A DNA stretch of 34,178 bases from Ruminococcus sp. (GTDB lineage: Bacteria > Bacillota > Clostridia > Oscillospirales > Acutalibacteraceae), in contig JAFTIP010000006.1 in the NCBI GenBank assembly GCA_017456845.1, forward strand, positions 1 through 34,178, in the 5' to 3' direction. A program made the position numbers and the translations under genes. Below, piece after piece: positions 14,685 to 22,828 of the stretch (its first letter is position 1; each line of letters begins with the position of its first letter). The notes beneath the pieces are model-generated. The model searched no databases. It worked only from the letters and a program-made list of their open reading frames with translations, and had not been told where the DNA came from.

Positions 14685-17108
14685 TTACCACTTAATCATA
14701 TTTGCAACAAACTTCTGAATCATTGTGGCATCCTTAACGTTGAGCTTACCGTTACCGTCAACCTCACCGTTTTCCATGCCCTGCTCAGTCATGTCTGTCA
14801 TCTTTGCAACGTATTTCTGGATAAGTGTTGCGTCCTTAACGTTAACCTTGCCGCTTAAGTCAGCGTCACCCTTGAGGTATTCACCTGCGGGCTCTGTGGG
14901 CTTGGATGTGGGATTTGTGGGATCATTCTCTTCAGGTCGACCTGCAACATCGCTGAAGTTGAGTACGCCGTCCTCAACCCAAGCAAAGCCTGTGTCTTCA
15001 ATAACCTCGCCGGACTTATCCTTAACCTTAGCTACGATTGTGTAATCATCGTCATAATCTGTAGCAAGACCAAATACAAAGTAATTCTTTGTGGAGTAAT
15101 CCTGATATACTGTATCATTAATAAGGAACTGGTAGAGATACTCGCCTTCGCCACCGATTGCAGAAGCTGTAGCCTTAAGGTAGTCACCATCCTTTTCGAG
15201 GGTCATTGTTACCTCAAGGGGCATCTCAACCTTGCCGCCGCTTACTGTAAGAGTCTTGGAATCAGAGGCAGTTGTACCCTTAGCGTCCTTAACTGTTACC
15301 TTGATTGTATATGTACCATCTACACTCATATTAAGTGTAACTGTGTTGGATGAGGAGTAATCCTTAACAACAGCACCGTTAGCTGAGAACTGATACTGAT
15401 AATCGCCCTCACCGCCGTTACCTGCTGCTGTAAACTTGTAGATACCATCGCCCTTATCCTCAACTGCAAGAGTTGCTGTAAGCTCAGAAACCTCGGGATC
15501 TGTAGGCTTGGGATTATCAGGGTCTGTAGGACCGGGAACTACGGGATCTGTGGGCTTATCATTGCCGCCAACCTGAACGGAAGCAGACTTTGTAACTGTC
15601 TTGCCCTCAGCATCCTTAACTGTAACTTCTACTACGTAGTTGCCCTCTGCAGCTGCATCGAATGTGAACGTAGCTTTATCGGATGCTGCCTGCTTAACCT
15701 CGCCGTTAAGCTTGAACTCATATGTATAGGGAGCTTTTCCGCCTGCGGCTGTAGCTGTAGCTGTGTACTTATCACTGCCGGCTTCTTTAATAGAAACAGA
15801 AGCTGTAAGTGCACCTGCAGGTGTGTACTCTGTAACGCTTTCGTACTCTACGGTTCTTGCTGTAAAGGAGTTGTCAGAACCCTCTACAGTAGCTGTAATG
15901 CTGTATGTACCTGTAGTTGCAGGAGTAAACTTATACTGGTTTTTAAGTGCAAAGTAGGGAACGTTTGCAGTCTCACCGCTGGGATCAGTAATTGTGTACT
16001 TATAGAAGAGAAGCTTTGTACCTGTATTACCGCCGCCTGCAGTAACGTCAACTGTTGCTTCCTTGCCCTTTAATATCTCGTTGATGCCAACATTAGAGGG
16101 AGAAACCTCAACGTTCTGGATAACAGGCTTAACCTCGGTTTTGATATCTTTGATTTCAAAGCTCATTGTCTTTGAAAGTGTCTCACCTAAGGTATCCTTA
16201 ACCTCAACCTTTACTGTGTATGCGCCTGCTGTTGCAGGAGTCCACTCTGCTTTGGAAGTAGCGCTGTAGTCGCTGATTACTGTATCGCCTACAGAGAACT
16301 TGTAAGAAAGCTCGCCCTCGCCGCCGCCGGCAACTGCAGTAAGGTTAATCTTAACGCCTGTGTACTGAGGAGATTCTACGTCAGCAGTAAAGCTCTTGAT
16401 GTGAAGCTTGCTTGTGTCGTAAAGGCTCCAAGTACCTGTGCCGTTATCATAAATCTGACCCTCGCCGGGATAGGTAAGGTCGCCTGTTTTACCTGAGTCA
16501 CTACCGTTATTGAAGATGATGTTTGCATAAGACTTTTTAACAGTATACTCGTAAACACCGTCGCCAAGGCTTGTTGCCTTTTCACCGGGCCATGAAGCAT
16601 TCTTATCGTTCTCGCTATTCCACATATAAACATGGATATTACCCCAGTTATTGGTATCCTTAAGGTAAACCTTGCCGTCACCTGAAGGAGTGGGTGTGGG
16701 TGTAGGAGTAGGAGTGGGTGTGGGAGTTGGTGTAGGTGTGTCGTTACCGCCTACAGCTGTCCAACCGTTGTTTGAGTTGTTGTAACACTGGTTGTTGCCG
16801 GGATAATCCAGATCGCCTGTCTTAGCCTGGTCGCTACCATTGTTAAAAATAATCTTGTTCCAGTTACCTGAAACAGAATAGGACCAAAGGCCGTCACTGC
16901 CCTTTGTCATCTGAACGCCGGGCCAACCCTGGTTTTCTGTGCCGTCGCCCCACATATAGCAATATACGGAGCCCCAGCCTGCGGCGTCTTCACAGTAAAC
17001 TGTGTCGCCTGCTGCGGCTGATGTGCTGAAAGCACTAACTGTCATAACGCTTAAAAGCATCATAACTGCAAGAACTAAAGCCATCAGTCTGCTTTTTTTA
17101 CTTACCAT
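14685..17108 (-). CDS. Secreted starch-binding protein: two CBM26 modules, Ig-like repeats, type I dockerin
   Basis: A non-catalytic extracellular protein expected to bind starch and plug into a cohesin scaffold. Counting from ATG 17108 (807 residues), it has a signal peptide (about 1-32), CBM26 module 1 (about 35-120, with GWGSVYCYMWGDG and NKIIFNNGS), a (TP)n linker (about 123-142), CBM26 module 2 (about 143-231, NNWGNIHVYMW and ANIIFNNGS), five Ig/triple-Tyr-like repeats of about 85-100 residues (about 235-725), and a C-terminal dockerin (742-807). Both dockerin calcium loops are present (DADLSGKVNVKD and EVDGNGKLNVKD, the latter with Glu in place of the first Asp). The start is supported by AAAGGAGGAATT; the longer open frame from 17207 is not. 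It resembles in concept the starch-adherence proteins of Ruminococcus bromii, but no orthology is claimed. Confidence 0.92.
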   Translation of the reverse strand: MVSKKSRLMALVLAVMMLLSVMTVSAFSTSAAAGDTVYCEDAAGWGSVYCYMWGDGTENQGWPGVQMTKGSDGLWSYSVSGNWNKIIFNNGSDQAKTGDLDYPGNNQCYNNSNNGWTAVGGNDTPTPTPTPTPTPTPTPTPSGDGKVYLKDTNNWGNIHVYMWNSENDKNASWPGEKATSLGDGVYEYTVKKSYANIIFNNGSDSGKTGDLTYPGEGQIYDNGTGTWSLYDTSKLHIKSFTADVESPQYTGVKINLTAVAGGGEGELSYKFSVGDTVISDYSATSKAEWTPATAGAYTVKVEVKDTLGETLSKTMSFEIKDIKTEVKPVIQNVEVSPSNVGINEILKGKEATVDVTAGGGNTGTKLLFYKYTITDPSGETANVPYFALKNQYKFTPATTGTYSITATVEGSDNSFTARTVEYESVTEYTPAGALTASVSIKEAGSDKYTATATAAGGKAPYTYEFKLNGEVKQAASDKATFTFDAAAEGNYVVEVTVKDAEGKTVTKSASVQVGGNDKPTDPVVPGPTDPDNPKPTDPEVSELTATLAVEDKGDGIYKFTAAGNGGEGDYQYQFSANGAVVKDYSSSNTVTLNMSVDGTYTIKVTVKDAKGTTASDSKTLTVSGGKVEMPLEVTMTLEKDGDYLKATASAIGGEGEYLYQFLINDTVYQDYSTKNYFVFGLATDYDDDYTIVAKVKDKSGEVIEDTGFAWVEDGVLNFSDVAGRPEENDPTNPTSKPTEPAGEYLKGDADLSGKVNVKDATLIQKYVAKMTDMTEQGMENGEVDGNGKLNVKDATMIQKFVANMIKW

Positions 17109-17179
17109 AAAAAATTCCTCCTTTACCTTTAAAAGGTAATTTTTTATGCGAAAAGCACATAGTTTCGCATATTTTCTCA

Positions 17180-17207
17180 CATATAAAATTTTATTACAAT
17201 TTGTCAA
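17180..17207 (-). promoter_or_regulatory. Sigma-A promoter of the dockerin-amylase 3-amylase 2 operon
   Basis: On the minus strand, TTGACA (17202-17207), a 16-nt spacer and TATATG (17180-17185), about 70 nt before ATG 17108. The leader also has a short ACCTTTtaAAAGGT hairpin next to the ribosome binding site (about 17128-17140). Confidence 0.55.
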
Positions 17208-17270
17208 TTTTATTTTTCTTATGAAGAATTATCTAAATTGATTATTGCACAATCTTTTGTTATCTTTATA

Positions 17271-17390
17271 TACGGAATGCATAGTCATTTTTTATCTTGC
17301 CGCTAACCACAGGTTGGCCGCCTGCAAGGCAGTTGTGCCTTAAGTCAGCTCAGATACAGAGTAAACCTGTCATAATCGATGGGTATAACT
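17271..17390. repeat. Intergenic repeat, copy C
   Basis: Lies in the 360-bp gap between the starch operon and rarA; no gene is seen in that gap. It shares with copy B the block ATGCATAGTCATTTTTTATC, then CTAACCAC, then GCAAGGCAGTT, and AGATACAGAGTAAACCTGTC followed by ATAATCGATGGG. Copy B has an extra GC-rich hairpin inserted after the first block. Confidence 0.6.
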
Positions 17391-17468
17391 TTATTAATGT
17401 ATACAACTCACTATGACACTTTCACATTTAATGTGCAAAGGAGAATTTATTTTGTGCAGATAAAAAAC

Positions 17469-17502
17469 GAGAGAGACAACTTCTTTACGAAGTGTCTCTC
17501 TC
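17469..17502 (-). terminator. Terminator of rarA
   Basis: A 14-bp stem with one bulged A (GAGAGAGACAACTTC / GAAGTGTCTCTCTC) and a 5-nt loop. GTTTTTTAT follows on the minus strand. It overlaps the rarA stop codon by two bases. Confidence 0.88.
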
Positions 17503-18772
17503 AAGAGGAACCTTTTTTTATCTTATCCCAGTAGGCCTTGTAAGCCTGCTCGTTTTTATTGTCGCCATAAATATAATACTTGGCATTTTTTATGCTGTCA
17601 GGCAAGTACTGCTGTGGGCAGTAGTGGTTCTGATAATCGTGGGGGTACTTATAGAACTGGCCTTTGTTATTGTTATCCTCGCCGTCATAGTGCATGTTTT
17701 GGAGCTGTCTTGGAATTCCTAAGGCCTTTCCGCTTTCTATATCTGCCTCTGCAGCAAAAATGGCATCATGGGCAGAATTTGACTTTGGAGAAGTTGCCAC
17801 CAACACAACTGCATCAGCCAAAGGAATTTTAGCCTCAGGAAGCCCCACCGCCTGTGCCATATCTACACAAGCTTTAACTATGGGCAAAATTTGCGGATGA
17901 GCAAGTCCCACATCTTCCGCCGCACAGACCATAAGCCTTCGGCAGGCACTGGCTAAATCACCTGCTTTTAAAAGTCTTGCCAGATAATGAAGAGCAGCAT
18001 CAGGGTCACTTCCGCGCATACTTTTTTGGTAAGCAGAAACAATGTCGTAATGTTCGTCACCGTCTCGGTCATATCTTACGGCACTTTTCTGAGTGAGCTC
18101 AGTCACGTGCTCGTCGCTTACAACCTTAACGCCGTCTTTTAAATCGGCAGACAACACCGAAAGCTCCAAGGCATTTAGTGCTTTTCGCACATCTCCGCCG
18201 CAGGCTGTTGCAATGTGCATAACGGCTTTATCGGAAATTTCGACGTTAAGTCCCGACTCTTCCTCAAGAATTTTAACCCCGCGCCTTACCGCCAGAGCCA
18301 AATCCGCAGGCTCTACAGGCTTGAACTCAAAAACCGTACTTCGGCTCAGGATTGCATTGTATACATAAAAATAAGGATTTTCCGTAGTAGAGGCAATAAG
18401 GGTGATTCTGCCGTCCTCTATATATTCAAGAAGTGTCTGCTGTTGCTTTTTATTGAAATACTGAATCTCATCGAGATAAAGAAGTATTCCGTTCATTCCG
18501 GAAAAGGTGTTAAGCTCAGCCACAATCTCCTTTATATCAGCTGTAGATGCCGTTGTTCCGTTAAGCTTTTTTAAGGTTTTGTTGGTCTTTTTGGCAATGT
18601 AGGTTGCCAGAGTGGTTTTTCCCACACCTGAAGGGCCGTAAAATATAAGGTTGGGAATATAGCCGCTCTCAATTATTTTTCTTAAAGGCTTGTTTTCGCC
18701 AATAAGGTGCTTCTGCCCTACAATATCATCTATAGTATTGGGTCGGATTCTGTCTGCCAGAGGAGATGCCAT
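17501..18772 (-). CDS. rarA: Replication-associated recombination protein A (RarA/MgsA), AAA+ ATPase
   Basis: A clamp-loader-like AAA+ ATPase that acts at stalled replication forks. It has Walker A GPSGVGKTT (about 46-54), Walker B LYLDEIQYF (Asp101-Glu102), and sensor region STTENPYFYVYNAILSR, a RarA hallmark. The C-terminal tetramerisation domain contains RGSDPDAALHYLARLLKAGD and AAEDVGLAHPQ. I chose ATG 18772 (423 residues; MASPLADRIRPNTIDDIVGQ), with AAAGGT upstream, rather than the start six codons earlier that lacks a ribosome binding site. It lies 65 bp downstream of glyA, separated by a hairpin at 18799-18822. Confidence 0.95.
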   Translation of the reverse strand: MASPLADRIRPNTIDDIVGQKHLIGENKPLRKIIESGYIPNLIFYGPSGVGKTTLATYIAKKTNKTLKKLNGTTASTADIKEIVAELNTFSGMNGILLYLDEIQYFNKKQQQTLLEYIEDGRITLIASTTENPYFYVYNAILSRSTVFEFKPVEPADLALAVRRGVKILEEESGLNVEISDKAVMHIATACGGDVRKALNALELSVLSADLKDGVKVVSDEHVTELTQKSAVRYDRDGDEHYDIVSAYQKSMRGSDPDAALHYLARLLKAGDLASACRRLMVCAAEDVGLAHPQILPIVKACVDMAQAVGLPEAKIPLADAVVLVATSPKSNSAHDAIFAAEADIESGKALGIPRQLQNMHYDGEDNNNKGQFYKYPHDYQNHYCPQQYLPDSIKNAKYYIYGDNKNEQAYKAYWDKIKKGSS

Positions 18773-18798
18773 ATATACACAACCTTTCATTTTAAATT

Positions 18799-18822
18799 AA
18801 GGGGCGATGAAAATCGCCCCTT
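18799..18822 (-). terminator. GC-rich hairpin between glyA and rarA
   Basis: A perfect 10-bp stem, AAGGGGCGAT / ATCGCCCCTT, with a 4-nt loop and AT-rich flanks. On the minus strand it is followed only by AATTTAAAA, a weak terminator. The same GGGGCGA...TCGCCC core occurs at 841-892. Confidence 0.55.
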
Positions 18823-18837
18823 ATGATTAATTATTAA

Positions 18838-20085
18838 TTATGCATAGAGGGGGTATTTTTTGCAGATAGCGTCAACTTCAGCAATAACCTTTTCCTTGTT
18901 ACCCTCAAAGTCTTCAATTACCATAGCAATAAGCTCGGCAATCTTGTCCATTTCCTCAACGCCTAAACCTCTTGTTGTAACAGCTGCTGTACCTATACGG
19001 ATACCGCTTGTAACGAAGGGACTTCTGGGCTCGTTGGGAACTGTGTTCTTGTTAACTGTAATTCTTACCTCGTCAAGACGGTTCTCAAGTTCTTTGCCTG
19101 TGATATCCATATCACGGAGGTCCATAAGAAGGAGGTGGTTGTCTGTACCGCCGCTAACAAGCTTAAGGCCACGCTTTGTAAGACCTTCTGCAAGAGCCGC
19201 ACAGTTTTCTACAACCTTTCTGCCGTACTCCTTGAAGTCATCAGAGAGAGCCTCACCGAAGCAAACAGCCTTGGCTGCAATAATGTGCATCAAAGGACCG
19301 CCCTGAGTACCGGGGAAAATAGCCTTGTCGATATCCTTAGCATACTTTTCTTTGCAAAGAATCATACCGCCACGAGGACCACGAAGAGTCTTATGAGTAG
19401 TTGTTGTAACGAAATCACAGTAAGGAACAGGATTTTCGTGAGCACCTGCAGCCACTAAACCTGCAATGTGAGCCATATCTACCATAAGGTATGCGCCAAC
19501 CTCATCAGCGATTTCTCTGAACTTTGCAAAATCAATTGCTCTGGGATATGCAGAAGCACCTGCAACAATCATCTTAGGCTTGCACTCTAAAGCAATCTGT
19601 CTTACAGTATCGTAGTTGATGCGGTGAGTCTCACCGTCAATGCCGTAAGGAACGAAGTTGTAGTATTTACCTGACATATTAACAGGTGAACCGTGAGTAA
19701 GGTGACCGCCCTCGGAAAGGCTCATACCCATAATTGTGTCGCCGGGGTTAAGCATTGCAAAATAAACAGCAAGGTTTGCCTGTGCACCTGAGTGAGGCTG
19801 AACGTTTGCGTGCTCTGCACCAAAGAGCTTGCAAGCTCTTTCTCTTGCGATATTCTCAACGATATCTACCTTTTCGCAACCGCCGTAGTAACGCTTGCCG
19901 GGATAACCCTCAGCATACTTGTTTGTAAGTAATGTGCCCATTGCCGCCATAACTGCAGGAGAAGCAATGTTCTCGCTGGCAATAAGCTCAATATTCTGCT
20001 GCTGACGTGTCTGCTCCAAAAGCATTGCCTCGCCAACCTCAGCGTCGAATTCCTTTACAAAATCGATTGTTTTCATCATTTCCAT
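18838..20085 (-). CDS. glyA: Serine hydroxymethyltransferase
   Basis: A PLP enzyme that interconverts serine plus tetrahydrofolate with glycine plus 5,10-methylene-tetrahydrofolate, the main source of one-carbon units. It has the usual 415 residues. The PLP lysine is Lys232 in [14 protein letters not shown]. Other family blocks are [37 protein letters not shown] and [17 protein letters not shown] 20085 has TAAGGAG 8-9 nt upstream. It starts 12 bp after dusB stops, so the two are co-transcribed. No glycine or folate riboswitch is seen upstream. Confidence 0.98.
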   Translation of the reverse strand: MEMMKTIDFVKEFDAEVGEAMLLEQTRQQQNIELIASENIASPAVMAAMGTLLTNKYAEGYPGKRYYGGCEKVDIVENIARERACKLFGAEHANVQPHSGAQANLAVYFAMLNPGDTIMGMSLSEGGHLTHGSPVNMSGKYYNFVPYGIDGETHRINYDTVRQIALECKPKMIVAGASAYPRAIDFAKFREIADEVGAYLMVDMAHIAGLVAAGAHENPVPYCDFVTTTTHKTLRGPRGGMILCKEKYAKDIDKAIFPGTQGGPLMHIIAAKAVCFGEALSDDFKEYGRKVVENCAALAEGLTKRGLKLVSGGTDNHLLLMDLRDMDITGKELENRLDEVRITVNKNTVPNEPRSPFVTSGIRIGTAAVTTRGLGVEEMDKIAELIAMVIEDFEGNKEKVIAEVDAICKKYPLYA

Positions 20086-20097
20086 TTTGTTTTCTCC

Positions 20098-21084
20098 TTA
20101 CTCTTCGAAAGATTCCTTTATATTCTGAGCTCTCAGAACTCGTTTCACCAAATCAGAAAACTCATTAAGAGTTTCAAGTCTGCCTGCCTCATTTCTGAAG
20201 GCGGCGGCATTTTTAAAGCCTTTTAAGTACCATGATATATGCTTTCTTGCTTCACGCATACCTGCTTTTTCACCCTTGTAAAGACAAATAGCAGAAACAT
20301 GACGAAGCATTGTAGCTGCTTTGATAACAGCTGTAGGCTTTGGCGGAATTTTATCCGTCATAAAAAAGCTGTTAATCTCTGAGAATATCCAAGGATTACC
20401 CAAGGCACCTCTGCCTACCATTATCATATCACAGCCCGTATGCTCGTAAAGATTTGCGGCATCATAGGCACTAAAAACATCTCCGTTGCCGATAACAGGC
20501 ACCGAAACCGCCCTTTTAACATCTCTTATAATATCCCAGTCGGCAGTGGGAGCATACATCTGCTCTCTTGTTCTGCCGTGAACCGTAATAGCCGCCGCAC
20601 CTGCCTGCTCGCAGGCAATAGCAACATCAACAGCGTTAACGTGGTCTTTATCTATACCCTTTCGGATTTTAACAGTAACAGGAACATCGCTTGCCTTAAC
20701 GGAAGCCTTTACGATTTCCGCACAAAGCTTTGGGTCAGTCATAAGCTGACATCCGCAACCGTTGGAATTCACCTTTGGCACAGGACATCCCATATTTATA
20801 TCAATTATATCAGGCTGATACTGCATAGCAAAGCGTACAGCCTCAGCCATTACGTCAGGCTCACTGCCGAAAAGCTGAATTGCACAAGGACGCTCAGCCG
20901 CGGCAATTTCCATAAGCTCAGCACTTTTTTTGCTTCCATAGGTGATGCCTTTGGCACTTACCATTTCGCTTACGCAGTAATCTGCACCAAAGCTCATACA
21001 AAGCTCACGAAACGCTCTGTCGGCAACACCTGCCATAGGAGCCAAAGCGGCAACACCGTTAATTTCTACGTTACCAATTTTCAT
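20098..21084 (-). CDS. dusB: tRNA-dihydrouridine synthase (DusB-like)
   Basis: An FMN enzyme that reduces uridines in the D-loop of tRNA. The N-terminal barrel begins with GVAALAPMAGVADRAFREL. The catalytic Cys100 is in INMGCPVPKVNSNG. Also seen are VTVKIRKG, AITVHGRTREQMY and PVIGNGDVFS (phosphate-binding loop). At 328 residues the length is normal. DusB is the usual single Dus in such Firmicutes, but the subfamily is inferred. It starts 2 bp after the small membrane-protein gene ends, so it lies within an operon ending in glyA. Confidence 0.93.
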   Translation of the reverse strand: MKIGNVEINGVAALAPMAGVADRAFRELCMSFGADYCVSEMVSAKGITYGSKKSAELMEIAAAERPCAIQLFGSEPDVMAEAVRFAMQYQPDIIDINMGCPVPKVNSNGCGCQLMTDPKLCAEIVKASVKASDVPVTVKIRKGIDKDHVNAVDVAIACEQAGAAAITVHGRTREQMYAPTADWDIIRDVKRAVSVPVIGNGDVFSAYDAANLYEHTGCDMIMVGRGALGNPWIFSEINSFFMTDKIPPKPTAVIKAATMLRHVSAICLYKGEKAGMREARKHISWYLKGFKNAAAFRNEAGRLETLNEFSDLVKRVLRAQNIKESFEE

Positions 21085-21086
21085 AT

Positions 21087-21551
21087 TTATCTCAGTTTTC
21101 TTTTATCGTAATAATCCTGAGGCAAAAGCTTCTTTTTGCCTGAGATTTTGTCGGTGTTCGAGTATCTGTCCCTGCCGCCGCGGTAAGTTTTAGCCTTGGT
21201 GGAAAGCACCACCGCAAACACAACCGCCACACCAACACCAATGAGAATCCAGCTCACAAAGCCCCAGAAAAGCGAAGGCTCTTCTCTGTCCTCTATATGT
21301 CCTACAACTGTAGGAGGTACTATCCCGGTGTTTTCAACAGTAGGCAAGGGAGCACGATATGTAGGCTCGGGCTCAGTTGCCGTGGTTTCGGCAACATCAG
21401 TTTCCTGCTCGTCATCGGTTGCAACGTAAGACTCAATAGCATAGGTTTCATCAGGCTCAGCAAATACGGAATAAGCTGAAAACGAACCTAAAACTGCCAC
21501 AGCCGCAAGTACAGCCAAAAGAAATTTAATTGTGATTTTACCTTTGTTCAT
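21087..21551 (-). CDS. Hypothetical secreted/membrane protein, 154 residues
   Basis: Not recognised as a named family. It has an N-terminal signal or anchor (about 8-30), then an acidic Thr/Glu/Pro-rich extracellular stretch (about 32-90, with ETDVAETTATEPEP), one transmembrane helix (about 94-116, WGFVSWILIGVGVAVVFAVV) and a basic cytoplasmic tail (about 120-154, ending YYDKRKLR). GGAG lies 9 nt before ATG 21551. Its position between spoIIP and dusB, and the promoter at 21588-21616, make it the first gene of the dusB-glyA unit. No function is proposed. Confidence 0.8.
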   Translation of the reverse strand: MNKGKITIKFLLAVLAAVAVLGSFSAYSVFAEPDETYAIESYVATDDEQETDVAETTATEPEPTYRAPLPTVENTGIVPPTVVGHIEDREEPSLFWGFVSWILIGVGVAVVFAVVLSTKAKTYRGGRDRYSNTDKISGKKKLLPQDYYDKRKLR

Positions 21552-21587
21552 CTGTAAAACTCCAAAAACTTCCCAATTATAAAAGTT

Positions 21588-21616
21588 ATTATAACAAATT
21601 ATCCTTCGCTTTGCAA
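21588..21616 (-). promoter_or_regulatory. Sigma-A promoter of the small membrane protein-dusB-glyA unit
   Basis: On the minus strand, TTGCAA (21611-21616, inside the end of spoIIP), a 17-nt spacer and TATAAT (21588-21593). Confidence 0.65.
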
Positions 21617-22678
21617 TACCTTTGCAAGCACATTACCCAGTAATTTTCCTGTATACTGAGCTTCATACACAGTATTAACGTCTGTTCCTACCTCAATAAG
21701 AAGCGAACCGCGGCTTATAGGCATATTATATGCAAAATATCCGAAATACATAGGGCGCGTCATACCGGGGTACATTTCCTCGGCATAATTCTGAAGTTTC
21801 AGAGCAAAACGTAGGTTATACTCCCAATCAGGAAACCCCATTTCGTTTAAAGGGTCGTAGCCTGCCATTATCATAATCTGGGCGGCTTTTTTGCCGTCGA
21901 CCTCAAAAGTGGGTTTAAATTTACTGCCGGAGTCTCCTGCAATGGAGTCGCGGTGAATATCAAGCACCACCTTAATGCTGGGGTATTTTTCCATATACTT
22001 GGTAATAGTTTCCCAAGAGCGGTCGTAAGCCCCTGTATATTCCGGATAATCGTGTATTTCCGTAGCATGAACAACCCCTATGCCCTGCTTTCTTAAGGAC
22101 TCTGCCAGTTGCTCACCAACGCTTACCATATTCTTTGAGCTGTCCTGAGTTCTCGGATAAAAGCTTTCATGATAATAGCCTTCGTCATATTCCAAGTAGC
22201 TTTCTGTAGTATGTGTATGAAAAATCAGCACCTGAGGCTCCTCGGTGTTTTCAATCTCAAAACCTAACGGAAGCTTTAAAAGCGAGTCAAAATCCGTGTC
22301 TTCGCCTACAGTATCTTTAATGTAAAAATTACTGCAGCTTACTCCGCTTTCGCCATACTGTGAGGTTATAACCGGAAAATGTACTTCATCCTCATGCAAA
22401 TCTACAGGCTCGGAAGGGCGAGCTGCTTCATCCTCACTTGCAATAGTATTAAAAATATGAGGCTCTGTTTTTTCATTATCGGGAGATGCTTCGTCAATAA
22501 TGGGCCTTGAGTTTCTTACACCTGTCTCAGGCATTACAAAAGCGGCGGCGGCAAGGGTTAAATCATCAGTAAATCCGTCGCATTGCTGTGTTCTTTTCAT
22601 AACGGAAGCAATTCCCAACGTGCCCAAAAACACAGCTAACATTACACAGAATGCGGATTTCACCTTGCCTTTTCTCAC
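21599..22678 (-). CDS. spoIIP: Stage II sporulation protein P (SpoIIP)
   Basis: A membrane-anchored cell-wall amidase and endopeptidase. With SpoIID and SpoIIM it thins septal peptidoglycan and drives engulfment of the forespore. It has an N-terminal membrane anchor (about 8-26), a variable linker (30-145) and the SpoIIP catalytic domain with FHTHTTESY (His154, His156) and VVLDIHRDS (His242). The closing SLLIEVGTDVNTVYEA block is also typical. The start is GTG 22678; the ATG two bases upstream is out of frame, and GGGGGACT lies upstream. This gene shows that the organism can probably form endospores. Confidence 0.93.
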   Translation of the reverse strand: MRKGKVKSAFCVMLAVFLGTLGIASVMKRTQQCDGFTDDLTLAAAAFVMPETGVRNSRPIIDEASPDNEKTEPHIFNTIASEDEAARPSEPVDLHEDEVHFPVITSQYGESGVSCSNFYIKDTVGEDTDFDSLLKLPLGFEIENTEEPQVLIFHTHTTESYLEYDEGYYHESFYPRTQDSSKNMVSVGEQLAESLRKQGIGVVHATEIHDYPEYTGAYDRSWETITKYMEKYPSIKVVLDIHRDSIAGDSGSKFKPTFEVDGKKAAQIMIMAGYDPLNEMGFPDWEYNLRFALKLQNYAEEMYPGMTRPMYFGYFAYNMPISRGSLLIEVGTDVNTVYEAQYTGKLLGNVLAKVLQSEG

Positions 22679-22707
22679 ATTAAGTCCCCCAAAAACAAGC
22701 TATAATA

Positions 22708-22736
22708 AATATATGAGTGGAATTTGAGACATATTA
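22708..22736 (-). promoter_or_regulatory. Candidate sigma-E-like (mother-cell) promoter of spoIIP
   Basis: On the minus strand, TAATATG (22730-22736), a 14-nt spacer and CATATATT (22708-22715), against the Bacillus sigma-E pattern of an ATATT-like -35 and CATACAAT -10. spoIIP is sigma-E dependent in Bacillus. The match is partial. Confidence 0.4.
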
Positions 22737-22770
22737 CATCAAAATTTCTTCGATTTAAGCCTAAAAGCCC

Positions 22771-22799
22771 TTTACAATTTGCATAAAAAATGTTAATAT
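22771..22799 (+). promoter_or_regulatory. Sigma-A promoter of the dockerin protease gene
   Basis: TTTACA (22771-22776), a 17-nt spacer and TAATAT (22794-22799), 30 nt before the ATG. Confidence 0.65.
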
Positions 22800-22828
22800 A
22801 AAATTGGAAATTTAGTGAGGTGTATGTA

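Noticed and set aside
16681..16741. GT-rich microsatellite
   Set aside because: It encodes the Thr-Pro linker between the two CBM26 modules of the dockerin protein and stays in frame.
20086..20097. Glycine riboswitch upstream of glyA
   Set aside because: Only 12 bp separate glyA from dusB, and no riboswitch-like structure is visible before the operon.
20440..21111. 223-codon open frame opposite dusB
   Set aside because: Shadow of dusB and the adjoining gene; no protein-like features.
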